NCBI RefSeq assembly: GCF_002407185.1
Contig: NZ_CP023563.1
Coordinates: 1,178,001 to 1,242,000, forward strand
Source: Brachybacterium vulturis
GTDB lineage: Bacteria > Actinomycetota > Actinomycetes > Actinomycetales > Dermabacteraceae
Reading direction: 5' to 3'
Length of the DNA: 64,000 nucleotides
Below the pieces are notes generated by a model that saw only the letters and a program-made list of their open reading frames with translations, did no database searches and was not told where the DNA came from. Below, one piece after another: positions 34,183 through 42,557 of the stretch (positions are counted from its first letter, which is position 1; each line of letters opens with the position of its first letter). The position numbers and the translations under genes were made by a program.

Positions 34183-35061
34183 TCAGCCCTTGACGGACCC
34201 CTGCATCAGTCCCGCCAGGAAGTACTTGCTCAGCAGGATGTACACCAGCAGCGTGGGCAGCGAGGCCAGCACCGCGCCCGCCATCGAGACCCCGTAGTTG
34301 GCCAGCAGCGCACCGTTGGCCAGGTTGTTCAGCGCCAGGGTCACCGGCCCGTTGGCCGGGGAGGAGAAGAACACCGCGAACAGGAAGTCGTTCCAGGCAT
34401 TGGTGAACTGCCAGATCAGCACCACCACGAAGCCCGGGATGGCCAGCGGCAGCGCGATGTGCCAGAAGGTGCGGAGCATGCCCGCGCCGTCCATCTTCGA
34501 GGACTCGATCAGCTCGTGCGGCACGGACTCGAAGTAGTTGCGGAAGATGAGCGTGGTGATCGGGATGCCGAACACCACGTGCAGCAGGACCAGCGAGGGG
34601 ACGCCGCTGGGGACGTTCACGGCCAGCAGCATCTGCATCAGCGGGATCATCACCGCCTGGTACGGCAGGAACATCCCGAACAGGATCAGGGTGAAGACGA
34701 GGTCCGCGCCCGGGAAGCGCCAGCGCGAGAGGACGAAGCCGTTCATGCAGCCGAGCATCGCGGAGATGATCGTCGCGGGGACCACGATCTGCACGCTGCG
34801 CCAGATCGACGGTGCCAGCGCCTCCCAGGCGACGGACCAGTTCGTGAACGTCCAGTCCTGCGGGAGCGCCCAGGCGCGTGCGGAGCTCGCGTCCCCGGGG
34901 CCCTTGAAGCTGGTGATCAGCAGGACGTACACGGGGATCAGGACGACGACCACGCCGAAGAGGATGGCGAGCAGGCGCAGCAGATGCGCCCAGGGGAGAC
35001 CCCCGCGAGGGGGCGGAGGTGCGGCGGGAGCGGGCGCCGGGGCGGTGACGGAGGTGCTCAT
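34183..35061 (-). CDS. Carbohydrate ABC transporter permease (MalG-type)
   Basis: A 292-residue inner permease subunit with six transmembrane helices after a Pro/Ala-rich N-terminal tail. The EAA-like coupling loop reads ELIESSKMDGAGMLRTFWHIALPL, which docks on the ATPase. The family is binding-protein-dependent transport, CUT1 sugar type. ATG 35061 overlaps the stop of the other permease gene as ATGA; the longer frame upstream is not coding-like. It is the last gene of the binding protein-permease-permease operon. Confidence 0.9.
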   Translation of the reverse strand: MSTSVTAPAPAPAAPPPPRGGLPWAHLLRLLAILFGVVVVLIPVYVLLITSFKGPGDASSARAWALPQDWTFTNWSVAWEALAPSIWRSVQIVVPATIISAMLGCMNGFVLSRWRFPGADLVFTLILFGMFLPYQAVMIPLMQMLLAVNVPSGVPSLVLLHVVFGIPITTLIFRNYFESVPHELIESSKMDGAGMLRTFWHIALPLAIPGFVVVLIWQFTNAWNDFLFAVFFSSPANGPVTLALNNLANGALLANYGVSMAGAVLASLPTLLVYILLSKYFLAGLMQGSVKG

Positions 35062-35960
35062 CGGGTACGGCTCCGATGCTGCTGGACGAGATAGGGGACG
35101 ATCAGGAAGGCGATGATGATCAACAGGAACGCACCGACCGCGGCGGAGTTCGCATAGTCGAAGCTCGACTTGAACAGGAACATGTCCACCGCGGGCACCT
35201 TGGTCTGGTAGGCGGCGGCCGAGGAGATCGACAGGATCAGGTCGAAGGACTTCAGCGACATATGGGCGATGATCACGATCGCGCTCATCAGCACCGGCGT
35301 GAGCTGCGGGAAGATCACCATGCGGTAGACCTGCCATTCGCTGGCGCCATCCATGCGGGCCGCTTCGCGCAGTTCGTCGGGGACCCCGCGGAAACCGGCC
35401 AGGAACAGTGCCATCACGTAGCCGGACAGCTGCCAGATCGCGGGCAGCGCGATCGCCATGATGCCGAAGGTGATGTTGTTCCACCACGGGTTCTGCAGCA
35501 CGTCCAGGCCGATCATCTGGAACAGCCGGTTCAGGCCGCTCGCGTTCTCGCCCTGGTTGGAGTTCAGCAGCCAGCGCCACACCACACCGGAGGCGACGAA
35601 GCTGACGGCCATCGGGAACAGGTAGATGGTCTGGAACAGGCGCCCGCCTCGCAGCGGCCGCTCCAGCAGCCACGCCCAGAGGAAGCCCATCGCCATCGCC
35701 CCCACCAGGAAGGTGGCGGTGAACAGCACCAGGTTCGCCAGCGAGTGGCGGAAGTCCTCGGTCAGCAGCAGCTCGATGTAGTTCGTCAGCCCCACGAAGG
35801 CGATGGGTTCCCGGCCGGCGGCCTGCGCGGCGGTGTGGTTGTCCGTCATCGACGTCCAGAAGTTCACGCCCAGCAGGCCGTAGACGAAGATGCCGATCAG
35901 CACGATCGACGGCAGGATCATCAGCAGCGGGGCACCGTAGTGCCCGGCGAACTTCTTCAT
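35058..35960 (-). CDS. Carbohydrate ABC transporter permease (MalF-type)
   Basis: A 300-residue permease with six transmembrane helices and the coupling loop ELREAARMDGASEWQVYRMVIFPQL. A periplasmic segment of about 50 residues after helix 1 (NFWTSMTDNHTAAQAAGREP and onward) is typical of CUT1 MalF-like subunits without the long MalF insertion. It pairs with the MalG-type permease that follows with a four-base overlap. A strong hairpin separates it from the binding-protein gene. Confidence 0.9.
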   Translation of the reverse strand: MKKFAGHYGAPLLMILPSIVLIGIFVYGLLGVNFWTSMTDNHTAAQAAGREPIAFVGLTNYIELLLTEDFRHSLANLVLFTATFLVGAMAMGFLWAWLLERPLRGGRLFQTIYLFPMAVSFVASGVVWRWLLNSNQGENASGLNRLFQMIGLDVLQNPWWNNITFGIMAIALPAIWQLSGYVMALFLAGFRGVPDELREAARMDGASEWQVYRMVIFPQLTPVLMSAIVIIAHMSLKSFDLILSISSAAAYQTKVPAVDMFLFKSSFDYANSAAVGAFLLIIIAFLIVPYLVQQHRSRTR

Positions 35961-36003
35961 AGAGGGTCCTCGCTCCCGGCCGCGCCGGGGTTCAGGGAGG
36001 GAG

Positions 36004-36031
36004 CGGCTCCGGGGCGAGCGCCCCGGAGCCG
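36004..36031 (-). terminator. Hairpin between binding-protein and permease genes (attenuating terminator)
   Basis: A perfect 12-bp inverted repeat, CGGCTCCGGGGC / GCCCCGGAGCCG, with the 4-nt loop GAGC. It can be extended by three more pairs, one of them G-U. It lies 20 bp after the binding-protein stop. No clear U-tract follows on the minus strand. The placement suggests partial termination or mRNA stabilisation that keeps binding-protein levels above permease levels, a known arrangement in sugar importers. Confidence 0.7.
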
Positions 36032-36051
36032 TTCCCGTCGTCTCGAACGGC

Positions 36052-37335
36052 TCAGGCCGAGGCGTTGGACTCGGCGATCGTGGCGAGCTCCTCCTGGTAC
36101 CCGGCCACGTCGCTCGCGCCGGTGGTGAACTTGCTGGTCGCGTCCGAGACCTCGTTCAGCCAGGCCACCGGGGTGGCGGCGCCGTGGGCGAGGGACGGGC
36201 AGATCGCGTCCTGCGCGTACGAGTCGATCGCCGTCTGCTGATAGGCGGGGAACTCCGCGGTGTCCACGTCGGTGCGCGCCGGGATCGAGCCCTTGGCGAG
36301 GGAGAAGGCGACCTGGCCGTCCTGGGAGCTGATGGTGTCCAGCCAGGCCTTGGCGCCATCGGGGTTCGGGGCGCCGACGGGCAGGGTGAAGGAGTCGGCC
36401 AGGAAGCCGAAGATCTCCTCGCCGCCGCTGAGCGGGAAGTAGCCGAAGTCCTCGCCGTCGGTCAGATCCGCCTGCTGGAAGGAGGCCACCGCCCAGTCGC
36501 CCATGATGTTGTAGGCGGCCTTGCCGTCGATCAGCATCTGGGTGGCGTCGGTCCAGTCCAGACCGTCACGGTCGGTGTTGGTCAGTGCGATCAGCGCCTC
36601 GAAGTGCTCCAGCGCCGTGGTGACCTCGCCGCCGGACCAGTCGGTCTCCCCGGTCCACAGGCCGTTGTAGGAGGTGCTGCCCAGATCCGCCATCAGGATC
36701 GCCTCGAGCAGGTTGACCTGGGTCCAGGTGGTGCCGACCGACAGGCCGGTGACACCGGAGGCCGCGGCCTTCTCGACGTCGGCGATGAAGGCCTCGACAT
36801 CGGCGGGGACGGCGGTGGGGTCGATGCCGGCGGCCTCGAGCACCGCCACGTTGGTCCAGACCACGTTCGAACGATGGATGTTCGAGGGGATGGAGTAGAT
36901 CTTGTCGTCCACGGTCAGCAGGGTCACCAGATCCTCGGGGAAGGCGTCGGTGAGCCCGTACTCCTCGTACAGCCCCGAGACGTCCTCGAGCTGACCGGCG
37001 TCGATGTAGTCGGTGAGCTCGAGACCGGCGTGCGCCTGGAAGGTGTCCGGCGGGTCACCGGCCTGGAGGCGGGACTGCAGCATGTCCTTGGCCGCACTGC
37101 CGGCGCCGCCGGCGACCGAGGCGTTGACGAAGGTGAGGTCCGGGTAGTCCTTCTCGAACTGGGCCACGAGTGCATCCAGTCCGGCCTTCTCCGATCCCTG
37201 CGCCCACCAGGTGAAGACCTCGACCTCCGAGCTGCTGCTCTCGCCGCCGCCGCTGCCGCCGGAGCCGCCACAGGCGGTGAGACCCGCCGCGGCCAGGCCG
37301 GCACCGGAGAGGAAGAGGAAATTCCTGCGCTGCAT
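36052..37335 (-). CDS. Sugar ABC transporter substrate-binding lipoprotein
   Basis: A 427-residue extracellular binding protein (CUT1, family 1 fold). The first 22 residues form a lipoprotein signal: MQRRN, a hydrophobic core and the lipobox LTAC with the lipid-carrying Cys22, followed by a Gly/Ser linker. The mature part has VFTWWAQGSEKAGLDALVAQFEK (sugar-binding start), repeated Trp residues able to stack on sugar rings, and late INAR-like IPARTDVD. The whole resembles glucose/oligosaccharide binding proteins. AAGGAGA precedes the ATG. No ATPase gene is present; a shared MsiK-type ATPase elsewhere would be needed. Confidence 0.9.
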   Translation of the reverse strand: MQRRNFLFLSGAGLAAAGLTACGGSGGSGGGESSSSEVEVFTWWAQGSEKAGLDALVAQFEKDYPDLTFVNASVAGGAGSAAKDMLQSRLQAGDPPDTFQAHAGLELTDYIDAGQLEDVSGLYEEYGLTDAFPEDLVTLLTVDDKIYSIPSNIHRSNVVWTNVAVLEAAGIDPTAVPADVEAFIADVEKAAASGVTGLSVGTTWTQVNLLEAILMADLGSTSYNGLWTGETDWSGGEVTTALEHFEALIALTNTDRDGLDWTDATQMLIDGKAAYNIMGDWAVASFQQADLTDGEDFGYFPLSGGEEIFGFLADSFTLPVGAPNPDGAKAWLDTISSQDGQVAFSLAKGSIPARTDVDTAEFPAYQQTAIDSYAQDAICPSLAHGAATPVAWLNEVSDATSKFTTGASDVAGYQEELATIAESNASA

Positions 37336-37526
37336 GGGGTTCTCCTTCGAAGATGACGATGACGTGGCGGATTCCGCGCACCGCCAGCGGCGAGCAGAGT
37401 TTCGCTGCATCGTGAACGTACCCCAGGCGGACTGCGGATCGCGGGGCATATCGGACACAGCTCGGCAACGAAATCGGCGAGCTCCGGGGGTCGGCGGGCG
37501 GCCGTCACCGCCGAGGGGCGGGAGGC

Positions 37527-37532
37527 TAGACT
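37527..37532 (+). promoter_or_regulatory. Leaderless-type -10 of jetA
   Basis: TAGACT ends 8 nt before GTG 37541. GGAGG further upstream is too distant to act as a ribosome site for this start. The gap to the divergent binding-protein gene is 205 bp. Confidence 0.55.
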
Positions 37533-37540
37533 CTCCCCTC

Positions 37541-39079
37541 GTGACCACGACCGAGCCGAACCGGTGGACCGACCGCCGCAGCGATGCCGTGTCTGCGCGC
37601 AAGGAGACCTACGAGCAGTTGCGCCGGGCCAGCACCTGGCGCCTCCTGGCCGCGACGAAGGCGCCGGCGGTGCTCGCCATCCTGCAGGCGACCTTCCCCG
37701 CCGGCGACCGCCGGCTCCCGCGCAGCGAACTGGTCGCCCGGGTCGGTGCGCACCTGCCGCTGCTGCATGACGACCAGGACGACGACGCGCCCGAGGACCC
37801 CGATCTCACCGGGGAGGGGCGCGGCGGCCGCAGCGCCGGGGAGTACGTGGACGGCTGGGTGCGCGAGGGCTACCTGACCCGCCGCGACGACCCGCAGCAC
37901 ACCGAGACCACCTTCGAGCCGTCCCCGGCGACGATCGACGCGATCCAGTTCATCGCCTCGCTCGAGGAGCACCGGCCCACCACGACCCAGTCCCGGCTGC
38001 AGCTGGTGGTCCAGCAGTTCGAGCGCCTCGCCCAGGAGACCGAGACCGATCGTGACGTGCGCCTGGCGGACCTGCAGCGCCGCCGTGAGCGGATCGAGGC
38101 GGAGATCCGGGACCTCGCCGAGGGGGAGCTGATGCTGCCCAGCCCCGAGGCCTCCACGGACAAGCTGCGGGACATCCTGCAGATCGCGACCGAGCTCTCC
38201 GGTGACTTCCTCCAGTACCGGGAGGACCTGCGCGCCGTGGACCTGCACCTGCGCGAGCAGATCCTCTCGCCGGAGGGCTCGCGCGGCGAGATCCTCGAGC
38301 AGCTGCTGGCCGGCGACGATCTGCTGGGACAGTCCAGCGTGGGCCGGACCTTCACCGCCTTCTTCCGGATGCTCAACGACCCCGCCCGGACCCGCACCAC
38401 CCAGGACCTGGTGGACCGCCTGCTCGAGCGGGACTTCTCCCGCTCGCTCGGCCGGGACGAGCGCGAGAAGCTCGCGGGCGTGTTCAGCGACCTCTACGAA
38501 CCGGCGCAGGAGGTGCTGGACGTCAAGACGGAGCTGTACCGGTCGCTGGCCCGCTTCGTGCGCTCCCAGGACTTCCGGCAGCACCGCGTGCTGCTGGAGA
38601 CGCTGCAGGAGGCGCAGGGCCTCGCGCTCGCGCAGAAGGACGAGGTGGCCACCCGTGCGCCCTTCCCGCTCGAGCTGGACCTCTCCCGGGTGCTGCTGAG
38701 CTCCGTGTCCCAGCACCGGCTGAAGGACCCCACCGATCCCGGTGCCCCCGCCGAGGCCGAGGTGCACGATGCCACCGCCCTCAGCGTCGAGGTGCTGCAG
38801 GATCTGGTGCGCACCCACGACATCGACATCGTGGGCCTGACCGCGGACATCAACGACGTGCGCGGCCGCAGCGGGCAGGCCTCCCTCGGGGACGTGCTGC
38901 GCGAGCGGCCCGCCGCGCAGGGGCTCGCCAGCGTGATCGGCCTGATGTTCCTGGCGACCCACCATGCGCGGGAGCGCGAGGGGTCCACGGAGGTCGTCAG
39001 CTGGCGCGAGCTGGACGGCAAGGACTATGCGGCGAAGGTGCCCGCGTTCTACTTCCTGGAGGACGTCCCGGTCGAGTGA
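37541..39079 (+). CDS. jetA: JetA/MksF-like kleisin (DUF3375), SMC complex subunit
   Basis: A 512-residue protein of the DUF3375 family, the MukF/MksF-like kleisin of Wadjet and MksBEF condensins. The N-terminal winged-helix part is recognisable from YEQLRRASTWRLLAATKAPAV and, after an acidic insert, AGEYVDGWVREGYLTRR. A long helical middle (about residues 150-330) is predicted to be coiled coil, and a C-terminal winged-helix-like part follows. In known complexes the kleisin bridges the two SMC heads and recruits JetB. It is not followed by jetB; two minus-strand genes intervene. The start is GTG 37541, 8 nt after a -10 hexamer; upstream frame extension overlaps the binding-protein gene. Confidence 0.88.
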   Translation: MTTTEPNRWTDRRSDAVSARKETYEQLRRASTWRLLAATKAPAVLAILQATFPAGDRRLPRSELVARVGAHLPLLHDDQDDDAPEDPDLTGEGRGGRSAGEYVDGWVREGYLTRRDDPQHTETTFEPSPATIDAIQFIASLEEHRPTTTQSRLQLVVQQFERLAQETETDRDVRLADLQRRRERIEAEIRDLAEGELMLPSPEASTDKLRDILQIATELSGDFLQYREDLRAVDLHLREQILSPEGSRGEILEQLLAGDDLLGQSSVGRTFTAFFRMLNDPARTRTTQDLVDRLLERDFSRSLGRDEREKLAGVFSDLYEPAQEVLDVKTELYRSLARFVRSQDFRQHRVLLETLQEAQGLALAQKDEVATRAPFPLELDLSRVLLSSVSQHRLKDPTDPGAPAEAEVHDATALSVEVLQDLVRTHDIDIVGLTADINDVRGRSGQASLGDVLRERPAAQGLASVIGLMFLATHHAREREGSTEVVSWRELDGKDYAAKVPAFYFLEDVPVE

Positions 39080-39101
39080 CCCGGGTGCGGCGGTGGAGCG
39101 T

Positions 39102-39464
39102 TCAGGCCTCGTCGAGCTCCGCGAGGGCGGGCCGGGCGCGTTCCCGGAGCTCCTCGAGGTCCGCGCCGAAGTGCGCCATCCGGCACCCTCGACCGTGCGT
39201 GGCCACCTCGATGCCCTCCGTCTCCCAGTGGGGGAGCGCACGGGCCAGCAGCGGATGGTCGCCCGAGGCGCTGGTGACCCGCCACCACGGCACCCCGGAC
39301 CCCCAGGTGCGCAGGATGCGGCCCACCAGGCGGGGGCCGACGCCGACGATCGCGCCGATCTCGCCGTAGGCCGCGACCTGTCCGGGAGGGATCGCCTCGA
39401 CCACCCGCAGCACCCGCTCGACGGTGAGGTCGTCCATGCGGGTGCGTGAGGGTCCGGCGGGCAT
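39102..39464 (-). CDS. atl: Alkyltransferase-like protein (MGMT family, catalytic Cys absent)
   Basis: A 120-residue protein with the DNA-binding fold of O6-alkylguanine-DNA alkyltransferases: VERVLRVVEAIPPGQVAAYGEIGAIVG, then the recognition helix RLVGRILR. At the PCHR active site the sequence is VPWWRV, so the alkyl-accepting cysteine is replaced by Trp. Such ATL proteins flag bulky O6-alkylguanines for nucleotide excision repair instead of reversing them. ATG 39464 or ATG 39437 are both possible; CAGACT 7 nt before the first supports a leaderless transcript. It converges with jetA, 22 bp from its stop. Confidence 0.85.
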   Translation of the reverse strand: MPAGPSRTRMDDLTVERVLRVVEAIPPGQVAAYGEIGAIVGVGPRLVGRILRTWGSGVPWWRVTSASGDHPLLARALPHWETEGIEVATHGRGCRMAHFGADLEELRERARPALAELDEA

Positions 39465-39581
39465 GGCCGTCAGTCTGGCACGGGCGTGCAGGCCCGGGCA
39501 CTGGCGGCCGACGCGACGACGGCGGCCCGGAGACCTCTGCTCGAGGTCCCCGGGCCGCCGTCGGTGCGGCTCGCCGAGGGC

Positions 39582-40460
39582 TCAGCCCCGGTGCGAGCCG
39601 TCCTGCGGATCGCGGAACTCCGGCGCCTCGGGGGGCAGATCACCGTTGCGGTCCCGCAGCTGCTGCGGGGAGAGAGGATCCCGCTCGTCGGCGCGGTCGT
39701 GCTCGGCGAGCTGGTCGCCCTCGTCGGCGCGATGCTGATCGTCGTGCCCCTCGGCGGCCGGGGTGCGATCCGGCGCCTCACCGGTCAGCGGTTCCTCGTC
39801 CGCGGGGCGGGCGGCGCGACGGCCGTGGCCCGTGCGCCGGGTGGCGGGGTCGTCGGTGACGGCATCCTCGTCAGCGGTGCGATCGGGGCCGACCCCGTCG
39901 TGCCCGGTCCCGGCGACACCGGCCCCGGCGACACCGGCCGTGGTGGCTCCGGAGCCGTGGTGCTCCCGCCCGTCGTGCCCTGGACGGTCGTGCCCCGGAC
40001 CGTCATGCCGTCCGTGGTGGGAGTCCCGGACGGCATCGTCCTGCGCACGGCGAGGGGGCTCGGCAGGGGTGTCGGTCCTGGGGTCGAGCCGATCGGCCTC
40101 GGCGAGCCGCTCCTCCATGGTGCCGCGCTCCTGCTCGACCGCGGCGCGCTGCGTCTCCGCGTCGGCGTGCCGGCGCTCGGCCGCGATCTGCTCCTGCTCG
40201 GCCGTCTTGGCCTTCCGCTCGGCGTCGAGGCGGGCGCGGTCGGCCTCCAGCTCCGTCTCTCGCGCCTGCAGGTCGCGTTCCTGGACGGTCTCCTCCTGTG
40301 CCTTCGCCTCCTCGCGCAGCTCGACGGCGCGCTGACGGTCGGCCTCCTGCTGCCGGGCCTGCCTGCGCCTCGAGGCCATCACTCCCACGACGATCAGGAT
40401 GATGAGGACGATGAGCACTCCCGCGACGATCCCGATGATGACGGGTGTGGACAGTTCCAT
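39582..40460 (-). CDS. Membrane-anchored coiled-coil protein with His/Asp/Gly-rich tail
   Basis: A 292-residue protein. One N-terminal transmembrane helix (about 8-28, VIIGIVAGVLIVLIILIVVG) is followed by a charged Glu/Arg/Ala/Gln coiled coil (about 32-125) and then a low-complexity tail. Within the tail, residues about 145-185 have repeats such as HDGPGHDRPGHDGREHHGSG and GVAGAGVAGTG, which could bind metal ions. No family was recognised beyond that. It is divergent from jetB (163 bp) and points toward the atl gene. Whether it is connected with the condensin is unknown. Confidence 0.6.
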   Translation of the reverse strand: MELSTPVIIGIVAGVLIVLIILIVVGVMASRRRQARQQEADRQRAVELREEAKAQEETVQERDLQARETELEADRARLDAERKAKTAEQEQIAAERRHADAETQRAAVEQERGTMEERLAEADRLDPRTDTPAEPPRRAQDDAVRDSHHGRHDGPGHDRPGHDGREHHGSGATTAGVAGAGVAGTGHDGVGPDRTADEDAVTDDPATRRTGHGRRAARPADEEPLTGEAPDRTPAAEGHDDQHRADEGDQLAEHDRADERDPLSPQQLRDRNGDLPPEAPEFRDPQDGSHRG

Positions 40461-40609
40461 GGTCGGCTCCTAGCGGTCGATTCCTCCGCACGGTGCGCAC
40501 GGGGGTCTTCCTGCGTGTGGGGCCCATTGCACCAGATGGATCACCGGACCGCCCGCATTTCGACCAACCGCTCAGTTCCGATGGGCTCGTCCGGCGTGAC
40601 GTGCGCCGG

Positions 40610-40615
40610 TAAGGT
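40610..40615 (+). promoter_or_regulatory. Leaderless-type -10 of jetB
   Basis: TAAGGT ends 8 nt before GTG 40624, the same distance as the -10 of jetA from its GTG. No Shine-Dalgarno lies between. Confidence 0.5.
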
Positions 40616-40623
40616 GGGGCCTC

Positions 40624-41325
40624 GTGATCAGCTCTGCGCCCCGCACCGATGTCGACGATCCTGCGCAGCGGGAGGACGGTGCGCCGTCCGTCACCGGTAC
40701 TGCTCTGGTGGACGAGTCCCGACGGGTGCTCGTCCATCTCCTGCAGGGGCCCTTCCTCGACGGGCGTCGGGACGGCGCCCGGTACGCCCAGCTGTTGCGG
40801 GACCGCGCTGCGATCGAGGCGCGCCTGGCGGATCTCTTCCTCGAGCTGATCGTCGACGACGACGCCCAGGTCGCCTTCGTGCGGCAGAGCGAGGAGGACC
40901 TCGACGCCCCCAAGCTGCTGCGCCGACTGACCGGCATGAATCGTCTGGACTCGGTGCTGATGCTGGTCCTGCGACAGATGCTGCTCACCCAGTCCTCGCG
41001 CGGCCAGCGCACAGTGGTCTCCGAGGCGGAGCTGCAGCAGGCCCTGGCCGCCTACCGCCGCACCACCTCGACCGACGAGGCGGGCTTCGCCAAGGAGGTG
41101 CGGGCCTCGATCACGAAGGTGCAGCGCGCCGGTCTGCTCGACGAGCAGGGCGACGACTTCGAGGTCTCGCCCGTGCTGCGCCTGATGATCGGCCCGGACA
41201 CGGCGCGCGAGTTCATCGCGCTGTACCGCGACGCCGGGGTGAGCGGGCTCGAGGACCCGAGCGATGACCGGCCGGTCGAGGACGAGGACGAGTCCGTCGA
41301 GCCGCAGGGCCCCGCGGGGGACTGA
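40624..41325 (+). CDS. jetB: JetB/MksE-like protein (DUF4194), SMC complex subunit
   Basis: A 233-residue protein of the DUF4194 family, the MukE/MksE-like (KITE) subunit that dimerises on the kleisin. Family marks are the first helix VDESRRVLVHLLQGPFLDGRRDG, then the YAQLLRDRAAIEARLADLFLELIVDDDAQVAFVRQ block and the winged-helix segment LDSVLMLVLRQMLLTQSSRG. The C-terminal winged helix FEVSPVLRLMIGP follows. The N- and C-terminal 25-30 residues are acidic and variable. It is separated from jetA by 1.5 kb carrying two opposite-strand genes and stands alone with its own promoter. The siderophore operon follows downstream after 188 bp. Confidence 0.88.
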   Translation: MISSAPRTDVDDPAQREDGAPSVTGTALVDESRRVLVHLLQGPFLDGRRDGARYAQLLRDRAAIEARLADLFLELIVDDDAQVAFVRQSEEDLDAPKLLRRLTGMNRLDSVLMLVLRQMLLTQSSRGQRTVVSEAELQQALAAYRRTTSTDEAGFAKEVRASITKVQRAGLLDEQGDDFEVSPVLRLMIGPDTAREFIALYRDAGVSGLEDPSDDRPVEDEDESVEPQGPAGD

Positions 41326-41454
41326 GGTGAGCTCGGCCCGCACGTGATCTGGGTCGCTTCCTGCGCGCTGTCCGGTGCCTGTCCCGTGCCTGAGGGGTGC
41401 CCGGGTCCGAGTTTCCTGCATGGTCGGCAATTGCGCACCATCGGCGTGACGGAA

Positions 41455-41473
41455 TAAGGTCAGGCTCGCCTAA
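41455..41473 (+). promoter_or_regulatory. DtxR/IdeR-type iron box
   Basis: TAAGGTCAGGCTCGCCTAA matches the 19-bp consensus TTAGGTTAGGCTAACCTAA at 15 positions, with both half-sites conserved. It is 40 bp upstream of the GTG of the siderophore-binding lipoprotein gene. Iron-loaded DtxR/IdeR would bind it and repress the whole uptake operon. Confidence 0.85.
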
Positions 41474-41513
41474 CCGTCGAGTTTCGGCGGCCCCGACCCC
41501 TGGAGGAACCGTT

Positions 41514-42548
41514 GTGACGCTCTCCCGCCGTGCGCTCGTCGCCCTGTCCGTGCTCGCCGTGCCCGCCCTCGCTTCCTGTTCCGGCGGTGACGCGGATGCC
41601 GCTCGTGACGTGGATGCGGAGGGCGGGTTCCAGGCTACGATCCCGCACCTGTACGGGGAGACCGTGCTCGAGGCGAAGCCGACGAGGATCGCGACCGTCT
41701 CCTGGGTCAACGCGGACACGGTCCTCGCACTCGACCTGGTGCCGGCCGGCATGCCCACCGTGACCTGGGGCGGCAACGAGAACGGCTCGACCGACTGGAT
41801 CGACGCGAAGCTCGAGGAGCTCGGGGCCGGCTGGGACACCGACACGGCGCCCGTGACCTACGACGAGACCGACGGCATCAACTTCGACGAGATGGCGGCG
41901 CTGGTGCCGGACCTCATCATCGCCGCCTACTCCGGCCTCACCGAGGAGGAGTACGACCAGCTGAGCAAGATCGCCCCCACGATCGGTCCGCTGGCCCCGA
42001 ACTACACCGCCTCCTGGGAGGACGTGCTGGCCGCGGTCGGCACCGCGACCGGTCTCTCCGAGCAGGCGGCGACCCTGGCCGAGCAGATCACCGGGGACCT
42101 GGCCGCCGTCGGGGAGGAGAACCCCGCGATCGCCGGCGCCACCTTCATCGCCGGCACCCTGGGCCTGGCCGACGACTCCATCGCCCTGTACCTCGGCGGG
42201 GACACCCGTTCGCGCTTCTTCACCTCGCTGGGGATGACGCTGGCCGACGTGGTCACCGAGAACACCCCCGACTCCGAGACCTTCTACCTCGAGTGGTCCG
42301 CGGAGCGGGCCGACGAACTGGTCTCGGACCTCTTCTACTCCTGGGCGGCGCCCGGCACCACCGTCGAGGACTTCCAGGACAACGAGCTGTTCGCGCAGAT
42401 CCCGGCGGTCGCCGACGGCGGCGTCGTGCTCACCGACGACGACCACCTCACCCTGTCGATCTCGGCGGCCAACGCCCTCAGCCTGCCCTGGGCGCTGGAG
42501 CACTTCGTGCCCACGGTCGTCGAGGTCGCGCAGAGCGTCCGCGGCTGA
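41514..42548 (+). CDS. Iron-siderophore ABC transporter substrate-binding lipoprotein
   Basis: A 344-residue FepB/FhuD-type (class III) binding protein. The signal peptide ends in the lipobox LASC with Cys22. The mature protein has ATIPHLYGETVLEAKPTRIATVSWVNADTVLAL, the usual first lobe, a long connecting helix and the late YLEWSAERADEL block. GGAGG lies 8 nt before GTG 41514. It captures Fe(III)-siderophore at the cell surface for the two permeases encoded next. An IdeR-type iron box upstream implies repression by iron. Confidence 0.92.
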   Translation: MTLSRRALVALSVLAVPALASCSGGDADAARDVDAEGGFQATIPHLYGETVLEAKPTRIATVSWVNADTVLALDLVPAGMPTVTWGGNENGSTDWIDAKLEELGAGWDTDTAPVTYDETDGINFDEMAALVPDLIIAAYSGLTEEEYDQLSKIAPTIGPLAPNYTASWEDVLAAVGTATGLSEQAATLAEQITGDLAAVGEENPAIAGATFIAGTLGLADDSIALYLGGDTRSRFFTSLGMTLADVVTENTPDSETFYLEWSAERADELVSDLFYSWAAPGTTVEDFQDNELFAQIPAVADGGVVLTDDDHLTLSISAANALSLPWALEHFVPTVVEVAQSVRG

Positions 42549-42557
42549 CCGGCCACG

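Noticed and set aside
39102-39464. Active O6-methylguanine-DNA methyltransferase
   Set aside because: The PCHR cysteine is replaced (PWWR), so it cannot accept alkyl groups. It is called an alkyltransferase-like protein instead.
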